DNA from: Roseiconus nitratireducens
Lineage (GTDB): Bacteria; Planctomycetota; Planctomycetia; Pirellulales; Pirellulaceae
Length of the DNA stretch: 64,000 nt
Direction of reading: 5' to 3'
Assembly: GCF_008629675.1 (NCBI RefSeq)
Contig: NZ_VWOX01000024.1
Location: 1-64,000 of the forward strand
The notes under the pieces were generated by a model. The model saw nothing but the letters and a program-made list of their open reading frames with translations, had not been told where the DNA came from and did not search any database. Below are positions 17,903-26,725 of this stretch, piece by piece; within the stretch, counting starts at the first letter, position 1; every line of letters begins with the position of its first letter. The position numbers and the translations under genes were made by a program.

Positions 17903-18321
17903 ATGCACATGAAATACGGCAAGTGGTTCGGTCTGGCGTTCGTCGCTCTGTTCACCGGGTGCGATACACCCGACAGCCCGAGCAACACGCCACGAAGGAC
18001 TCCAGAAGCAACAGCAATGGATTCAGAAGCCATGGAAGCCAATTGGCCATTCGAGAGCCAGGAAACCTCGCCGTGATTACGCTCGATCGAATCATGGATG
18101 GCACGAATCCAAGTCTGCATGTCACCCACGATGAAGACGATGGTGGCTGGCAATTCCTTGACGGTGGTGACGCCACCTTAGAGAACGCCATGGTGGTCTC
18201 GCTCCGGAATGTCACTGATCATGATCCGACAATCAAGCAGTTGGCCGACCTGCCGCTGGGGTGGCACGCGGTGCGGGATGCGGTCGGCCAACCATGGCAG
18301 CGAAACCGAAGCCCCCGCTGA
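17903..18321 (+). pseudogene. Frameshifted lipoprotein with Imm33/DUF2185-like domain
   Basis: The first frame (ATG 17903) encodes a lipoprotein signal with lipobox-like ALFTGC followed by DTPDSPSNTP and a short linker. It runs through NWPFES and stops at 18074. The next frame encodes PGNLAVITLDRIMDG, then DDGGWQFLDGG and ADLPLGWHAVRD...PWQR, ending at 18321. In the family as I remember it, 'WPFxDPPNVAV' is continuous, so the two frames join at about 18053-18060, where one base appears to be lost (or two gained). Intact, it would be a lipoprotein of about 138 residues. The W-Q-F-L-G and DPTI...LADLP pattern resembles Imm33/DUF2185 immunity-type proteins. A sequencing error is the alternative. 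Confidence 0.6.
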
Positions 18322-18546
18322 ATACAACCAATCGACGCAGAACATTGCGGCGAACGGTAGCCACCGACGGCGCTATCTTGGAAAACCAGGTTTTCGGCGG
18401 TGCCCGGAGTATCTCCTCCGCTGCAGTGATGCTAGCCATCACACAGGACTGCCGGCGGTTGACTTCGCGAGCCAGGAGCCGAACGGTCGGACTTTCGCAA
18501 TCAGATTCATCCCCGGGCCGCTAATCGCCTCGTCCGCCGGCACCAC

Positions 18547-18574
18547 TTGACTCTCAGTGCGGGATGACTAAAAC
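18547..18574 (+). promoter_or_regulatory. Candidate promoter of the DUF1559-PepSY unit
   Basis: TTGACT (18547-18552) and TAAAAC (18569-18574) are spaced by 16 bases. Ten bases further on begins a Fur-box candidate, so a repressor bound there would cover the transcription start. The rest of 18322-18720 holds no supportable gene. The 5' leader to the ATG at 18721 is about 135 bases. Confidence 0.45.
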
Positions 18575-18583
18575 AGACCTTAC

Positions 18584-18598
18584 TGATAACGATTCTCA
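18584..18598. promoter_or_regulatory. Fur-box candidate
   Basis: TGATAACGATTCTCA matches the 7-1-7 Fur consensus TGATAAT-N-ATTATCA at 12 of 14 defined positions and is nearly palindromic. It lies just after a promoter-like pair and upstream of three genes ending in a PepSY membrane protein, a family often iron-regulated. It would be an iron-responsive repressor site. Confidence 0.6.
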
Positions 18599-18720
18599 AT
18601 ATCGCCCACCTGCTGCTCCCCCAGCCAGCAACCGCCGAAGCGCTCCACGCTCGGCTCAGCCAGCCATCCTCGCTGACAGGTCGGATTCACTTCGAAGACC
18701 CATTTCAGGAGGAGGCTTTC

Positions 18721-19641
18721 ATGCTTCTGTCTATCCGTCGGCGCCGTGCCGCCTTCACGCTCGTCGAACTGCTGGTGGTCATCGCGATCATCGGCATCCT
18801 GGTCGGATTGCTGCTCCCCGCCGTCCAATCGGCCCGCGAGGCCGCACGCAGGATGCAGTGCAGTAACAACCTCAAGCAGGTTGGACTGGCTCTGCACAAC
18901 TACCACGACACGTTCCGATCGCTGCCCCCGGCTTGGGCCGATTGGGATGGCCTGTGGGCAACGCCGCTACACACCGCACATGCCAACGCTGCCATCCTGC
19001 CGTTTCTAGAAGGCAGCAGTGTCGAGGATCGGTACGACTACGACGTGCGTTGGGATCATGCCAACAACGCCCCGTTGGCGAACCTGATGCCCGTCACCTA
19101 CCAGTGCCCCTCCACGCCCGGAGCAGGAGAGATCGAACCCAATAGCCAGTTCCAAACCTCCGACTACACGTACATCCGCAGCGACACCGGCTGGGTCACC
19201 GATCCGACTCCGAACCATTCCATGTTCGAACAGAATGAGTTTCGGAAGTTTCGCGACGTGCTCGACGGGCTGTCGAACACGATCATGCAGTATGAATCGG
19301 CGGGACGCACGACGCTTTATGTCCACGGACGGCAGACGACCGCGCCGGCGTGGTGGTCGGGCGAGTACCGTGCGTGGGCCGGGCATTTTGATTCCAGTTG
19401 GATGTATCCGTTTCAGGTAACGGTTGATCCCGCCAGCGGCCCACCAAGCGTGACGTACTTCGTCGGGTCCGACGTGATCAACGTCGCCAACTGGGGAAGC
19501 CCCTATTCGTTTCATCCGGGCGGTGTCCACGTCAGCCTGGCCGACGGCTCGGTGCGTTTCCTGACCGAGTTCGTCGATCTAGACACCCTCAGCGCCCACA
19601 CCTCCATCGACGGCCATGAAGTTGCAGGAGAGCTTCAATGA
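18721..19641 (+). CDS. DUF1559 prepilin-like protein
   Basis: The 306-residue product has a type IV pilin-like N-terminus: basic RRRR, then AFTLVELLVVIAIIGILVGLL, the prepilin cleavage/methylation motif with the conserved Glu5. The DUF1559 signature AREAARRMQCSNNLKQVGLA follows. The C-terminus has the family's SFHPGGVHVSLADGSVRFL. Such proteins occur in dozens of paralogues in planctomycetes and their role is not known. A strong Shine-Dalgarno (AGGAGGAGG) precedes the ATG. The stop overlaps the next start (ATGA), and a Fur-box candidate lies 120 bases upstream, so this copy is probably iron-regulated. Confidence 0.9.
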   Translation: MLLSIRRRRAAFTLVELLVVIAIIGILVGLLLPAVQSAREAARRMQCSNNLKQVGLALHNYHDTFRSLPPAWADWDGLWATPLHTAHANAAILPFLEGSSVEDRYDYDVRWDHANNAPLANLMPVTYQCPSTPGAGEIEPNSQFQTSDYTYIRSDTGWVTDPTPNHSMFEQNEFRKFRDVLDGLSNTIMQYESAGRTTLYVHGRQTTAPAWWSGEYRAWAGHFDSSWMYPFQVTVDPASGPPSVTYFVGSDVINVANWGSPYSFHPGGVHVSLADGSVRFLTEFVDLDTLSAHTSIDGHEVAGELQ

Positions 19642-20171
19642 ACTTGCGCGACCTCGGTACGCGGTTGCACGCGAGTCGCCTGGACGGATCGCCCGCAACC
19701 GTCCTGCCACTGGTTCCCATCGTCCTGCTTCTGCAGGGCTGCGGCGGCGAGGCATGGCAAGCGGAAACGTATCCGGCCAGGGGACAGATCACGATCAACG
19801 GCGAACCGCCCGAAGGTGCCGTCATCGAATTGCACTCCAAGGGTCAGCAGCCCGATGTACGCAATTCACGTCCGTGGGGACTCGTCCAGCCGGATGGGTC
19901 CTTCGTGCTGTCAACGTACGAATCTGGCGACGGCGCCCCAGCGGGTGAGTACGCGGTGGTGATCCGTTGGCCTCCCGACGCTTCCCAGCCTTCGTTTGCG
20001 GACCGGCTAGGAGGTGCCTACTCGACCGCCCAAAAATCGGAGTGGGACTTCACGATCACGGAGGGTGAAAACCAATTGCCTCCGATCGAAATTGTGGGCG
20101 TGAACGTTCAGTCCAAGGACGACGCCCGACCGCCGCAAAAGGCTCCTCCCGGTCCTGCCGTCGGCAACTGA
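19638..20171 (+). CDS. Lipoprotein, transthyretin/carboxypeptidase-regulatory-like fold
   Basis: The 177-residue product has an N-terminal export signal ending in the lipobox LLQGC (Cys near residue 35). A small beta domain follows: ARGQITINGEPPEGAVIEL then VQPDGSFVLSTY, and GEYAVVIRWP. This is the pattern of carboxypeptidase-regulatory or transthyretin-like domains that planctomycetes place directly after DUF1559 genes. The C-terminus is Pro-rich and probably disordered. Its start overlaps the DUF1559 stop by four bases with AGGAG upstream, so the two are translationally coupled and probably act together at the cell envelope. The specific function is unknown. Confidence 0.8.
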   Translation: MNLRDLGTRLHASRLDGSPATVLPLVPIVLLLQGCGGEAWQAETYPARGQITINGEPPEGAVIELHSKGQQPDVRNSRPWGLVQPDGSFVLSTYESGDGAPAGEYAVVIRWPPDASQPSFADRLGGAYSTAQKSEWDFTITEGENQLPPIEIVGVNVQSKDDARPPQKAPPGPAVGN

Positions 20172-20243
20172 CCCCACGGCAGACGTTTCTTAGCGGCCGC
20201 CGCGTGCGGCCCACCACCTCCACAACTCTCGCAAACTGCTCGC

Positions 20244-21446
20244 ATGAGACAGACGCTCCGAAAACGCTGGCTCGCCGTGCATCGCTGGCTCGGCCTGACG
20301 GTTGGCTTGCTGCTGGTGCTGATCGGCCTGACCGGAAGCCTGCTGGTGTTCGATCATGCCATCGACGAACGACTAAACCCTGACCTGCTGCTCACGAACG
20401 GCAGCGGCGATCGACAACCAATTGCGGAAATCATCGCAGCGGCCGAGGAAGCTTTCTCCGGTTCGGCGGAGAGGGCTCTGTCGGTGTCGCGTCCGCGCAT
20501 CGCCAACGGCGTCTGGACCGTGTGGTTCCGGGCCGGAACCGAGGACAATCCCAAGTTCGTTGCCGTTCACATTGACCCCTACACGGCGCACGTGACCGGC
20601 CAACGGACCTGGGGCGAAGACTTGATGTCGCTGATCTACCGGCTGCATTTTCGCTTGTTGGCCGGGGCGCCGGGAGCGGTGCTTGTCGGCATGGTCGGAA
20701 TCATCGCGATGATCTCGATCGCTTCTGGGATCGTCCTGTGGTGGCCGCTGTGGAAGAACGGCTGGCGTGCTGGCTTTGCAGTTCGCAAGGGGGCAAGGTT
20801 CAACTTCGACCTGCACAAAACGACCGGAATTCTTAGCGCGGTCTTCCTGATGGTGATTGCCTTTACCGGCGTCTACATGGAGTTTCATGAATGGTTCCAT
20901 GCCGCCGTTTCGACGTTCGCAGAGGTAAGTGAACCAGCGGACGATTTCACCTCGACGACACCCAAAACGGCGACGCGATTGACCCCCGATCAGGCCGTCA
21001 CAATTGCCCAGCCGATTTTCCCGAAAGCCACGTTTGATCATCTACACCCGCCGACAGGGCCGGAAGGATTTTACGAGGTGGCATTTCGGCAATCGGGGGA
21101 AACGCAAAAGTCATTCGGCCGTTCCCAGGTGTTCCTCGATCAGTACAGCGGCGAAGTGCTGGCAATCCGCAGCCCGCAGGACTTCACCGCAGCCGATGCG
21201 TTCTTCGCTTGGCAGTTTCCCCTTCACAATGGCGAAGCGTTCGGACTGTTCGGGCGTTGGGTCGTCTTCCTGATGGGAATCACCCCAGCGCTCTTCTACA
21301 TCACGGGCCTTCTCCTATGGTGGCGTCGTGGAAAGGCGCGTCGTCGAAAGACCCGGCTGAAGGTGGGTAGCGAATCCACGGTGCTTCCGGCACGGCGGAA
21401 GAATCATCCCGTCCCCGAACCTGTGGGGGCGGACTTTGAAAGTTAG
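20244..21446 (+). CDS. PepSY-associated TM protein (iron-regulated membrane protein family)
   Basis: The 400-residue inner-membrane protein has the architecture of PepSY_TM/PiuB-like proteins. TM1 (about residues 14-38) follows the signature WLAVHRWLGLTVGLLLVLIG. PepSY-like periplasmic sections contain YTAHVTGQRTWGEDL and DQYSGEVLAIRSPQDF. TM2 and TM3 (about residues 145-170 and 195-215) include LHKTTGILSAVFLMVIAFTG, and a C-terminal helix ends in GLLLWWRRGKARRRK. Conserved His residues in the helices may bind haem or metal. Family members act in siderophore or ferric reduction systems, which fits the upstream Fur box. It follows the lipoprotein gene by 72 bases, probably in one transcript. 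Confidence 0.85.
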   Translation: MRQTLRKRWLAVHRWLGLTVGLLLVLIGLTGSLLVFDHAIDERLNPDLLLTNGSGDRQPIAEIIAAAEEAFSGSAERALSVSRPRIANGVWTVWFRAGTEDNPKFVAVHIDPYTAHVTGQRTWGEDLMSLIYRLHFRLLAGAPGAVLVGMVGIIAMISIASGIVLWWPLWKNGWRAGFAVRKGARFNFDLHKTTGILSAVFLMVIAFTGVYMEFHEWFHAAVSTFAEVSEPADDFTSTTPKTATRLTPDQAVTIAQPIFPKATFDHLHPPTGPEGFYEVAFRQSGETQKSFGRSQVFLDQYSGEVLAIRSPQDFTAADAFFAWQFPLHNGEAFGLFGRWVVFLMGITPALFYITGLLLWWRRGKARRRKTRLKVGSESTVLPARRKNHPVPEPVGADFES

Positions 21447-21737
21447 GCAACCGATTCAACTCGCTGACAGGAAGCATCTCGGCCGCGTCAGCACGGCCTC
21501 GATAGCGGCGGGCTTTGAATTGGCAAGCCACCTCGACGGAACGCATCGCAGCGATTGCATCAGGTACAATGTGCGGCAGTCTCTGGCGATCAGCGTTCGA
21601 CGTCCGAGACGATTGCTTTCGGGGGGCTCCAATGATGGACATTGCAGGTGCAGAATATCCTGTCGTTCGTAACACCTGAGCACTGAAAATCTTGTTTTAT
21701 TTGGCAAAGAGATTCCTTGAACTTCACGGAGGATTCC

Positions 21738-22220
21738 ATGCGTCTCATTATGTTTGCCGTGGCTTTCTTGTGCTGTTACACAATCTCGCCCGCACACTTA
21801 TTTGGGGAACAGCACATTACGCTGTTGAATGAAATCGACGAAAAGACGGGGCATGACAATCACGTGATTGCCGTGCAATTGTTCGGCGATCGCACTGAGA
21901 TCACTTACTGCGATGGCACGGACACCGCCCATTTGTTGCCGTTGCTTCGGACTCTCCAGACTGGCAGCAGGCAACCAATTACCTTGCGAATGGTTGGATT
22001 CCATGAGTTCGACATCGACAACCGCGGCTGGGTCATTGTTGGTGTTTGCAACCGAGTTAAAGACGCTGACCCGGGAATCTTTGTGTGGTCATCAGAGGAT
22101 GTCTCGCGGTCAACAGCTAGATCAATGGGAACTTCATTCAAGCAAATGCGAAACTACCCCGTCGAACTCCGATCACGAACTGAACTCGCTGAATACTTCA
22201 CTCCGGAAGCAGTTGAATGA
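21738..22220 (+). CDS. Small exported hypothetical protein
   Basis: The 160-residue product has a signal peptide (MRLIMFAVAFLCCYTISPAHLFG, likely cut before EQH). The mature part is of mixed alpha/beta type with no motif that I recognise. A clear Shine-Dalgarno (CGGAGGATTCC) fixes the ATG at 21738. The 291 bases before it contain no gene. Composition is A/T-richer than the core genes, as in the rest of the accessory stretch. It stands alone between the PepSY unit and the phosphonate-type cassette. Confidence 0.6.
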   Translation: MRLIMFAVAFLCCYTISPAHLFGEQHITLLNEIDEKTGHDNHVIAVQLFGDRTEITYCDGTDTAHLLPLLRTLQTGSRQPITLRMVGFHEFDIDNRGWVIVGVCNRVKDADPGIFVWSSEDVSRSTARSMGTSFKQMRNYPVELRSRTELAEYFTPEAVE

Positions 22221-22385
22221 GCGTGGTCGAATTCCTCGCGTGACAAGCCAAATAACCAAGCGTTCCTGAAAGAGATTAGCTTTTTCGGTGGCCTGCAAAG
22301 AACGTTCAGGTTGTTGCGTTGCCAGGCCGCGAGCTCCTTCGACCCTGGAGCATTGCTCCGCAATCCCGCCACGTTGCGAGGTTTC

Positions 22386-23549
22386 ATGGCCAGCAATCAA
22401 TCGATGGTCCACCTGTACCCGGGCGCGCTGCATGAACTGGAATCGATCGCTGCCAGTGTTCCCGATCGGCTTGTCCTGTTTGTGGTGGATCCCACAGCCT
22501 ATGCCGCCTCCGGCGCCGAAGCGATCGTGGAACCGATCCTGGCATCTCGGCGCGTGGTTCGCTTTTCACAGTTTGAACTCAACCCCAAACTCGACGACGT
22601 CCAGCGAGGGATCGAGGCCCTCGACGGACAGCGACCCGATCTGGTCATCGCGCTCGGGGGCGGAACCGCGATCGATCTGGGAAAATTAATCGGCGCCCTT
22701 TCGGTGCAACCCGACAAGGCGGTCGACGTTGTGACCGGACAAGCGAAACTCAGCGAACCGATTCCTCCGCTGGTCGCCATCCCAACGACAGCCGGCACGG
22801 GCAGTGAAGCAACCCATTTCGCCGTCGCCTATGTGGGACCGACAAAGCATTCTGTCGCTGACCCTCGCTTGCTTCCCGACTACGCCATCGTCGATCCGTC
22901 GCTGACCGACAGTTTGCCGCCGGAGATCACGACGGCCACGGGCTTGGACGCATTGTGCCAGGCCATTGAATCCATTTGGGCCGTGGGAGCCACATCAGAG
23001 TCCGAGCGTTTTGCCAGCGAAGCATGCCGCCTGGCAGTCGATAACTTGCAAATTGCGGCGTTGAGTCCCACCAAGGAAGCGAGACTGGCGATGTGTCGTG
23101 CCTCGCATTTGGCCGGTCAGGCCATTAACATCAGCAAGACCACCGCGTGTCACGCGATCTCCTACTCACTGACATCGCGCCACGGTTTTCCGCACGGGAT
23201 CGCCGTTGCAATGACGCTCACCGCAGTCCTGGCCTACAACGCCGAAGTCACCGAGAAAGATTGCAATGACCCACGCGGTCCCGACGACGTTCGATCCCGC
23301 ATCGACAGGATTGTCCATCTGCTGGGCACGCGGAACGTGCCCGAAGCCTGTGAGAAATTGGAAACCCTGTTGTTCAATCTCGGTTGTCCCCGCAGCATCG
23401 CGGAAGCCGGAATCTCGGGAAACGAACAGGTGACGAAGATCGTCGACAGCGTGAACGTCGAGCGAATGTCAAACAATCCGCGGCAGACCACCGCGGCTTC
23501 GCTCGCGACGTTGCTGAAAAAGCCCCACCACGGGCTCGGCGTCCGATGA
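22386..23549 (+). CDS. Iron-containing alcohol dehydrogenase, phosphonate-cluster type
   Basis: The 387-residue enzyme belongs to the group III Fe-dependent alcohol dehydrogenases. NAD(P) binding is marked by ALGGGTAIDLGKLIGA and IPTTAGTGSEATHFAV. Metal ligands lie around the segments CHAISYSLTSRHGFPHGIAV (two His) and LAGQAINIS. The close relative PhpC reduces phosphonoacetaldehyde. The ATG at 22386 follows GAGG at good spacing and gives the usual distance to the Rossmann domain; a longer start at 22311 is possible. It opens a four-gene run (22386-26725) with the permease, FAD oxidase and phosphonatase-like hydrolase. A role in reducing acetaldehyde or phosphonoacetaldehyde is inferred from that context. 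Confidence 0.82.
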   Translation: MASNQSMVHLYPGALHELESIAASVPDRLVLFVVDPTAYAASGAEAIVEPILASRRVVRFSQFELNPKLDDVQRGIEALDGQRPDLVIALGGGTAIDLGKLIGALSVQPDKAVDVVTGQAKLSEPIPPLVAIPTTAGTGSEATHFAVAYVGPTKHSVADPRLLPDYAIVDPSLTDSLPPEITTATGLDALCQAIESIWAVGATSESERFASEACRLAVDNLQIAALSPTKEARLAMCRASHLAGQAINISKTTACHAISYSLTSRHGFPHGIAVAMTLTAVLAYNAEVTEKDCNDPRGPDDVRSRIDRIVHLLGTRNVPEACEKLETLLFNLGCPRSIAEAGISGNEQVTKIVDSVNVERMSNNPRQTTAASLATLLKKPHHGLGVR

Positions 23550-23571
23550 GGTTTTACCGAGGGGTGCCGAG

Positions 23572-24873
23572 ATGAGTCGCAGCGACGATCTTCCGTTATC
23601 GAGCGACAGTTCGATCAGCATGCGGCTCGCCGAGGCCGGTCCGTTCGCGTTCTCGGCTTATTGCATCATCGCGGCGTTCGGCACGTACTTTTGCATGTAC
23701 GGTTTCCGCAAGCCCTTCACCGCGGCGACATACGCCGACACGCAATGGCTGGGCATCGGGTTCAAGACGATTCTGATCGCGGCCCAAGTTGCCGGGTACA
23801 CGCTGTCAAAATTCATCGGAATCAAAATCGTCTCGGAGATGCGTCCTCGTTACCGGGCCGTTTCGATTCTGGTACTGATCGCGATTGCCGAGACGGCCTT
23901 ATTCTTGTTTGCCGTGACACCGGTACCTTGGAATTTTATTTGGTTGTTTGTCAACGGACTGCCACTGGGAATGGTTTTTGGCCTGGTGCTCGGCTTTCTG
24001 GAGGGCCGAAAGGTCACCGAAGCGTTGTCCGCAGGACTTTGCGCCAGCTTCATTGTTTCGTCCGGCTTCGTCAAAACCGTTGGGCGAAGCTTGATCCAAG
24101 ACTACCAAGTTGATCCCTACTGGATGCCCTTTTTGAGTGGGCTGCTGTTTGTCTTTCCCCTGCTTTTATTTGTTTCGCTCCTTTCTCAGATTCCGCCGCC
24201 CACCGCCATGGATGAAGCTTCCCGGTCCAAGCGGGCGCCAATGGGTCGCATGGACCGCCATGCATTCTTTCGACGGCACGCTGCCGGGATGATCGGGTTG
24301 TTATCGATCTACGTGCTGTTGACGATTGTCCGAAGCATGCGAGACGACTTTGCGGTCGAAGTCTGGCAGGAGCTCGGCGTCGACGACAAACCGAACGTCT
24401 TCGCCCGATCGGAGTTTTGGGTGATGATTGGCGTCGTCATGATCAACGGATGCGCGTTCCTGTTAAAAAACAACCGCTTGGCTTTTCTATCATCGATCGC
24501 ACTGTTGTGCGTCGGTTTCTCGATCGTCCTGCTGGCGGTCGCCGGGCAGCGTTCCGGTGCCTTGTCGCCGATGGTCTTCATGGTTCTGCTGGGGACCGGG
24601 ATGTACATTCCCTACGTCGCCTTCCACACCACGGTCTTTGAGCGAATGCTGGCTGCGTTTCGCGAACCCGGGACGATCGGTTACCTGATGTACCTGGCCG
24701 ATGCGATCGGATACCTGGGGTATGTTGCGGTGATGGTGTTTCGCAATACCGTCTCCGGCGAAGTGAGCTTTCTGGGGCTCCTTCTTTGGGCATCGGTCCT
24801 GGTTGCTGTTGCATCGTCCATCATCTCCGTGCTGCTGGGCATTCATTACCACCGAACGCTTCCCGACAGTTGA
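23572..24873 (+). CDS. MFS-like permease, DUF5690 family
   Basis: The 433-residue protein has about twelve transmembrane helices. Its N-terminus, FGTYFCMYGFRKPFTAATY, and the following AGYTLSKFIGIKIVSEM match the DUF5690 group, which resembles hexose-phosphate/glycerol-3-phosphate antiporters of the major facilitator superfamily. Their substrates are undefined. Its position between an alcohol dehydrogenase and phosphonate-degrading enzymes, with gaps of 22 and 12 bases, suggests uptake of an aminoalkylphosphonate. That is inference from context and from the family's resemblance to organophosphate carriers. GAGGGG before the ATG supports the start. Confidence 0.82.
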   Translation: MSRSDDLPLSSDSSISMRLAEAGPFAFSAYCIIAAFGTYFCMYGFRKPFTAATYADTQWLGIGFKTILIAAQVAGYTLSKFIGIKIVSEMRPRYRAVSILVLIAIAETALFLFAVTPVPWNFIWLFVNGLPLGMVFGLVLGFLEGRKVTEALSAGLCASFIVSSGFVKTVGRSLIQDYQVDPYWMPFLSGLLFVFPLLLFVSLLSQIPPPTAMDEASRSKRAPMGRMDRHAFFRRHAAGMIGLLSIYVLLTIVRSMRDDFAVEVWQELGVDDKPNVFARSEFWVMIGVVMINGCAFLLKNNRLAFLSSIALLCVGFSIVLLAVAGQRSGALSPMVFMVLLGTGMYIPYVAFHTTVFERMLAAFREPGTIGYLMYLADAIGYLGYVAVMVFRNTVSGEVSFLGLLLWASVLVAVASSIISVLLGIHYHRTLPDS

Positions 24874-24885
24874 AAACTCTTTTCA

Positions 24886-26058
24886 ATGGCGAATTCCCAA
24901 AACACATCGGACTTGCTGATTATCGGTGGAGGCGTCCTGGGAGCATTTCACGCGTACCATGCGTTGCGTCGAGGGTTAAGTGTGACACTGCTCGAACGCC
25001 ACCCCGCTCCTCGTGGAGCAACGGTGCGCAACTTCGGTCAGGTCGTTCCCTCGGGTTTGGACCGGCACTGGCAACCGCTGGGCCGCGAGAGCCTGGCGAT
25101 TTACAAAGACCTGCAGGCGCGGTTCGATATCTCCGTTCGACAACACGGAAGCCTGTACATCGCATCCGACGACGATGAACTGCAGCTGATTGAAGAGCTG
25201 CGGACAATCAATGCGGCCACGGGATATCGTTCGGAGCTCTGGACCGCCAAGCAATGTCGGGAACGGTATCCCAATCTGCGCTCAGATTACTGCCGCGGCG
25301 GACTGTTCTTTTCCGAAGAAATATCCGTCAACCCCCGCGTCATGATCCACCGAGTCCACGCGTTCCTTTCGGAGCAGGACCGCTTTCGCGGATGCTTCCA
25401 GAACGGCGTGCGCGAACTGACCACGGATTCGTCAGACCGTGTGCGGGCCGTGACCCATGACGGCAGCCTGTTCACCGCCGAGAACGCGATCCTTTGTTGC
25501 GGCACCGAGCTGCAGGGACTCTTCCCCGGAGTATTTCGATCCAGCGGGATGGAAGTCGTCAAGCTTCAAATGTTGCGACTGAAACCGCAGGGCAACGTGT
25601 CCATCCCAGGGAACATCCTGACCGGGCTGTCCATTCGTCGCTATGAGAGCTTTGCCGAGTGTCCGTCGTGGAAGGCCGTCAAATCACGCGAGCCGGTTGA
25701 TGCGTTCTGGAAACGCTGGGGTGTTCACGTGTTGTTTAAACAAGAAGTCGATGGCGGCATCATTCTCGGCGACTCCCATGAGTATGCACCGGTGGCCCGG
25801 ATGAACGACCTGAGCTTCGACATTCGTCAGGAGGTCAACGATTACTTCATCCGTGAAGGAAGCAAGATTTTTGCTCTCTCCCGGTGGGATGTCGAACAAT
25901 CCTGGTACGGCCTTTACTGTCAGTCCAATGCCACGTCGGGCATCTATACCAAAACGATTGATGACCGGATTCACATCGTGACCGGCATTGGCGGCAAGGG
26001 GATGACCAGCAGCCCGGGTTACGCGTTACACCATCTGGGAGAGATTTACGATGATTGA
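24886..26058 (+). CDS. FAD-dependent oxidase, TIGR03364 type (phosphonate-associated)
   Basis: The 390-residue flavoprotein belongs to the D-amino-acid-oxidase/DadA fold. The dinucleotide motif LLIIGGGVLGAFHAYHAL lies at residues 8-25, followed by ERHPAPRGATVRNFGQV. A C-terminal FAD segment reads GIGGKGMTSSPGYALHHLG. TIGR03364 proteins are known from gene neighbourhoods with phosphonatase-like hydrolases, and related flavoenzymes oxidise 2-aminoethylphosphonate or its N-methyl form to phosphonoacetaldehyde. This enzyme could therefore replace the PhnW transaminase. Its last eight bases overlap the next gene, indicating tight co-expression with the hydrolase. The exact substrate is not proven by sequence. 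Confidence 0.85.
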   Translation: MANSQNTSDLLIIGGGVLGAFHAYHALRRGLSVTLLERHPAPRGATVRNFGQVVPSGLDRHWQPLGRESLAIYKDLQARFDISVRQHGSLYIASDDDELQLIEELRTINAATGYRSELWTAKQCRERYPNLRSDYCRGGLFFSEEISVNPRVMIHRVHAFLSEQDRFRGCFQNGVRELTTDSSDRVRAVTHDGSLFTAENAILCCGTELQGLFPGVFRSSGMEVVKLQMLRLKPQGNVSIPGNILTGLSIRRYESFAECPSWKAVKSREPVDAFWKRWGVHVLFKQEVDGGIILGDSHEYAPVARMNDLSFDIRQEVNDYFIREGSKIFALSRWDVEQSWYGLYCQSNATSGIYTKTIDDRIHIVTGIGGKGMTSSPGYALHHLGEIYDD

Positions 26059-26725
26059 ACTGGTCGTTTTTGACATGGCCGGCACGACGGTCGACGAAGA
26101 CAATGTGGTCTACAAAACGGTGCGCACGGCCATCAACGCGGCCGGGTATGAATTCACCCAAGAACAGGTTCAAGCCGCCGGAGCGGGCAAGGAAAAATCT
26201 CAAGCGATCCGCGATGTCCTGGCCCTCGACGGCCGTGACCACAGCGACGACGAAGTTTCCACAATTTTTGCCGACTTCAAAAAGCGGCTCGAAACCGCGT
26301 ACGGGGAATTGCATGTCCGCGAGCAACCGGGTGCGTCCAGTGTCTTCAAAGGACTGCACAAGCGCGGAATCAAGGTTGTTCTGAACACGGGCTACGACCG
26401 TGGCACCGCCGAACGGTTGATCCGGAAACTGGGCTGGAGCGTTGGGCGAGAGATCGACGCTCTGGTGACCGCCAGCGACGTCGAAAACGGTCGCCCCGCG
26501 GCGGACATGATCCACAAAGCCATGCAATTGACCGGAGTCCGGCAAGCCGCATCCGTCGTAAAAATTGGCGACTCACAGATCGACATCGACGAAGGCAAAA
26601 ACGCCGGGTGCGGGATGACGTTTGGGATCACCACGGGCGCTCAAACGGAAAGCCAACTCCGCCAGGCAAACCCCACCGAGGTGCTCGAGCGTTTGGCGGA
26701 AATCTACGCGTACGTTGACGGCTAG
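26051..26725 (+). CDS. Phosphonatase-like HAD hydrolase, TIGR03351 type
   Basis: The 224-residue HAD-superfamily enzyme has motif I VVFDMAGTTVDE with nucleophile Asp8. The AGT is typical of phosphonoacetaldehyde hydrolases. Motif II is the Thr in VVLNTGYDR. The GRPAAD segment stands at the phosphonatase motif III region, and motif IV reads GDSQIDIDEGKNAG. The cap segment AGAGKEKSQAIRDVL contains lysines at the place where classical PhnX uses a Schiff-base Lys, but I cannot align it with certainty. The expected reaction is cleavage of the C-P bond of phosphonoacetaldehyde, giving acetaldehyde and phosphate. The start overlaps the FAD oxidase by eight bases. Confidence 0.85.
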   Translation: MIELVVFDMAGTTVDEDNVVYKTVRTAINAAGYEFTQEQVQAAGAGKEKSQAIRDVLALDGRDHSDDEVSTIFADFKKRLETAYGELHVREQPGASSVFKGLHKRGIKVVLNTGYDRGTAERLIRKLGWSVGREIDALVTASDVENGRPAADMIHKAMQLTGVRQAASVVKIGDSQIDIDEGKNAGCGMTFGITTGAQTESQLRQANPTEVLERLAEIYAYVDG

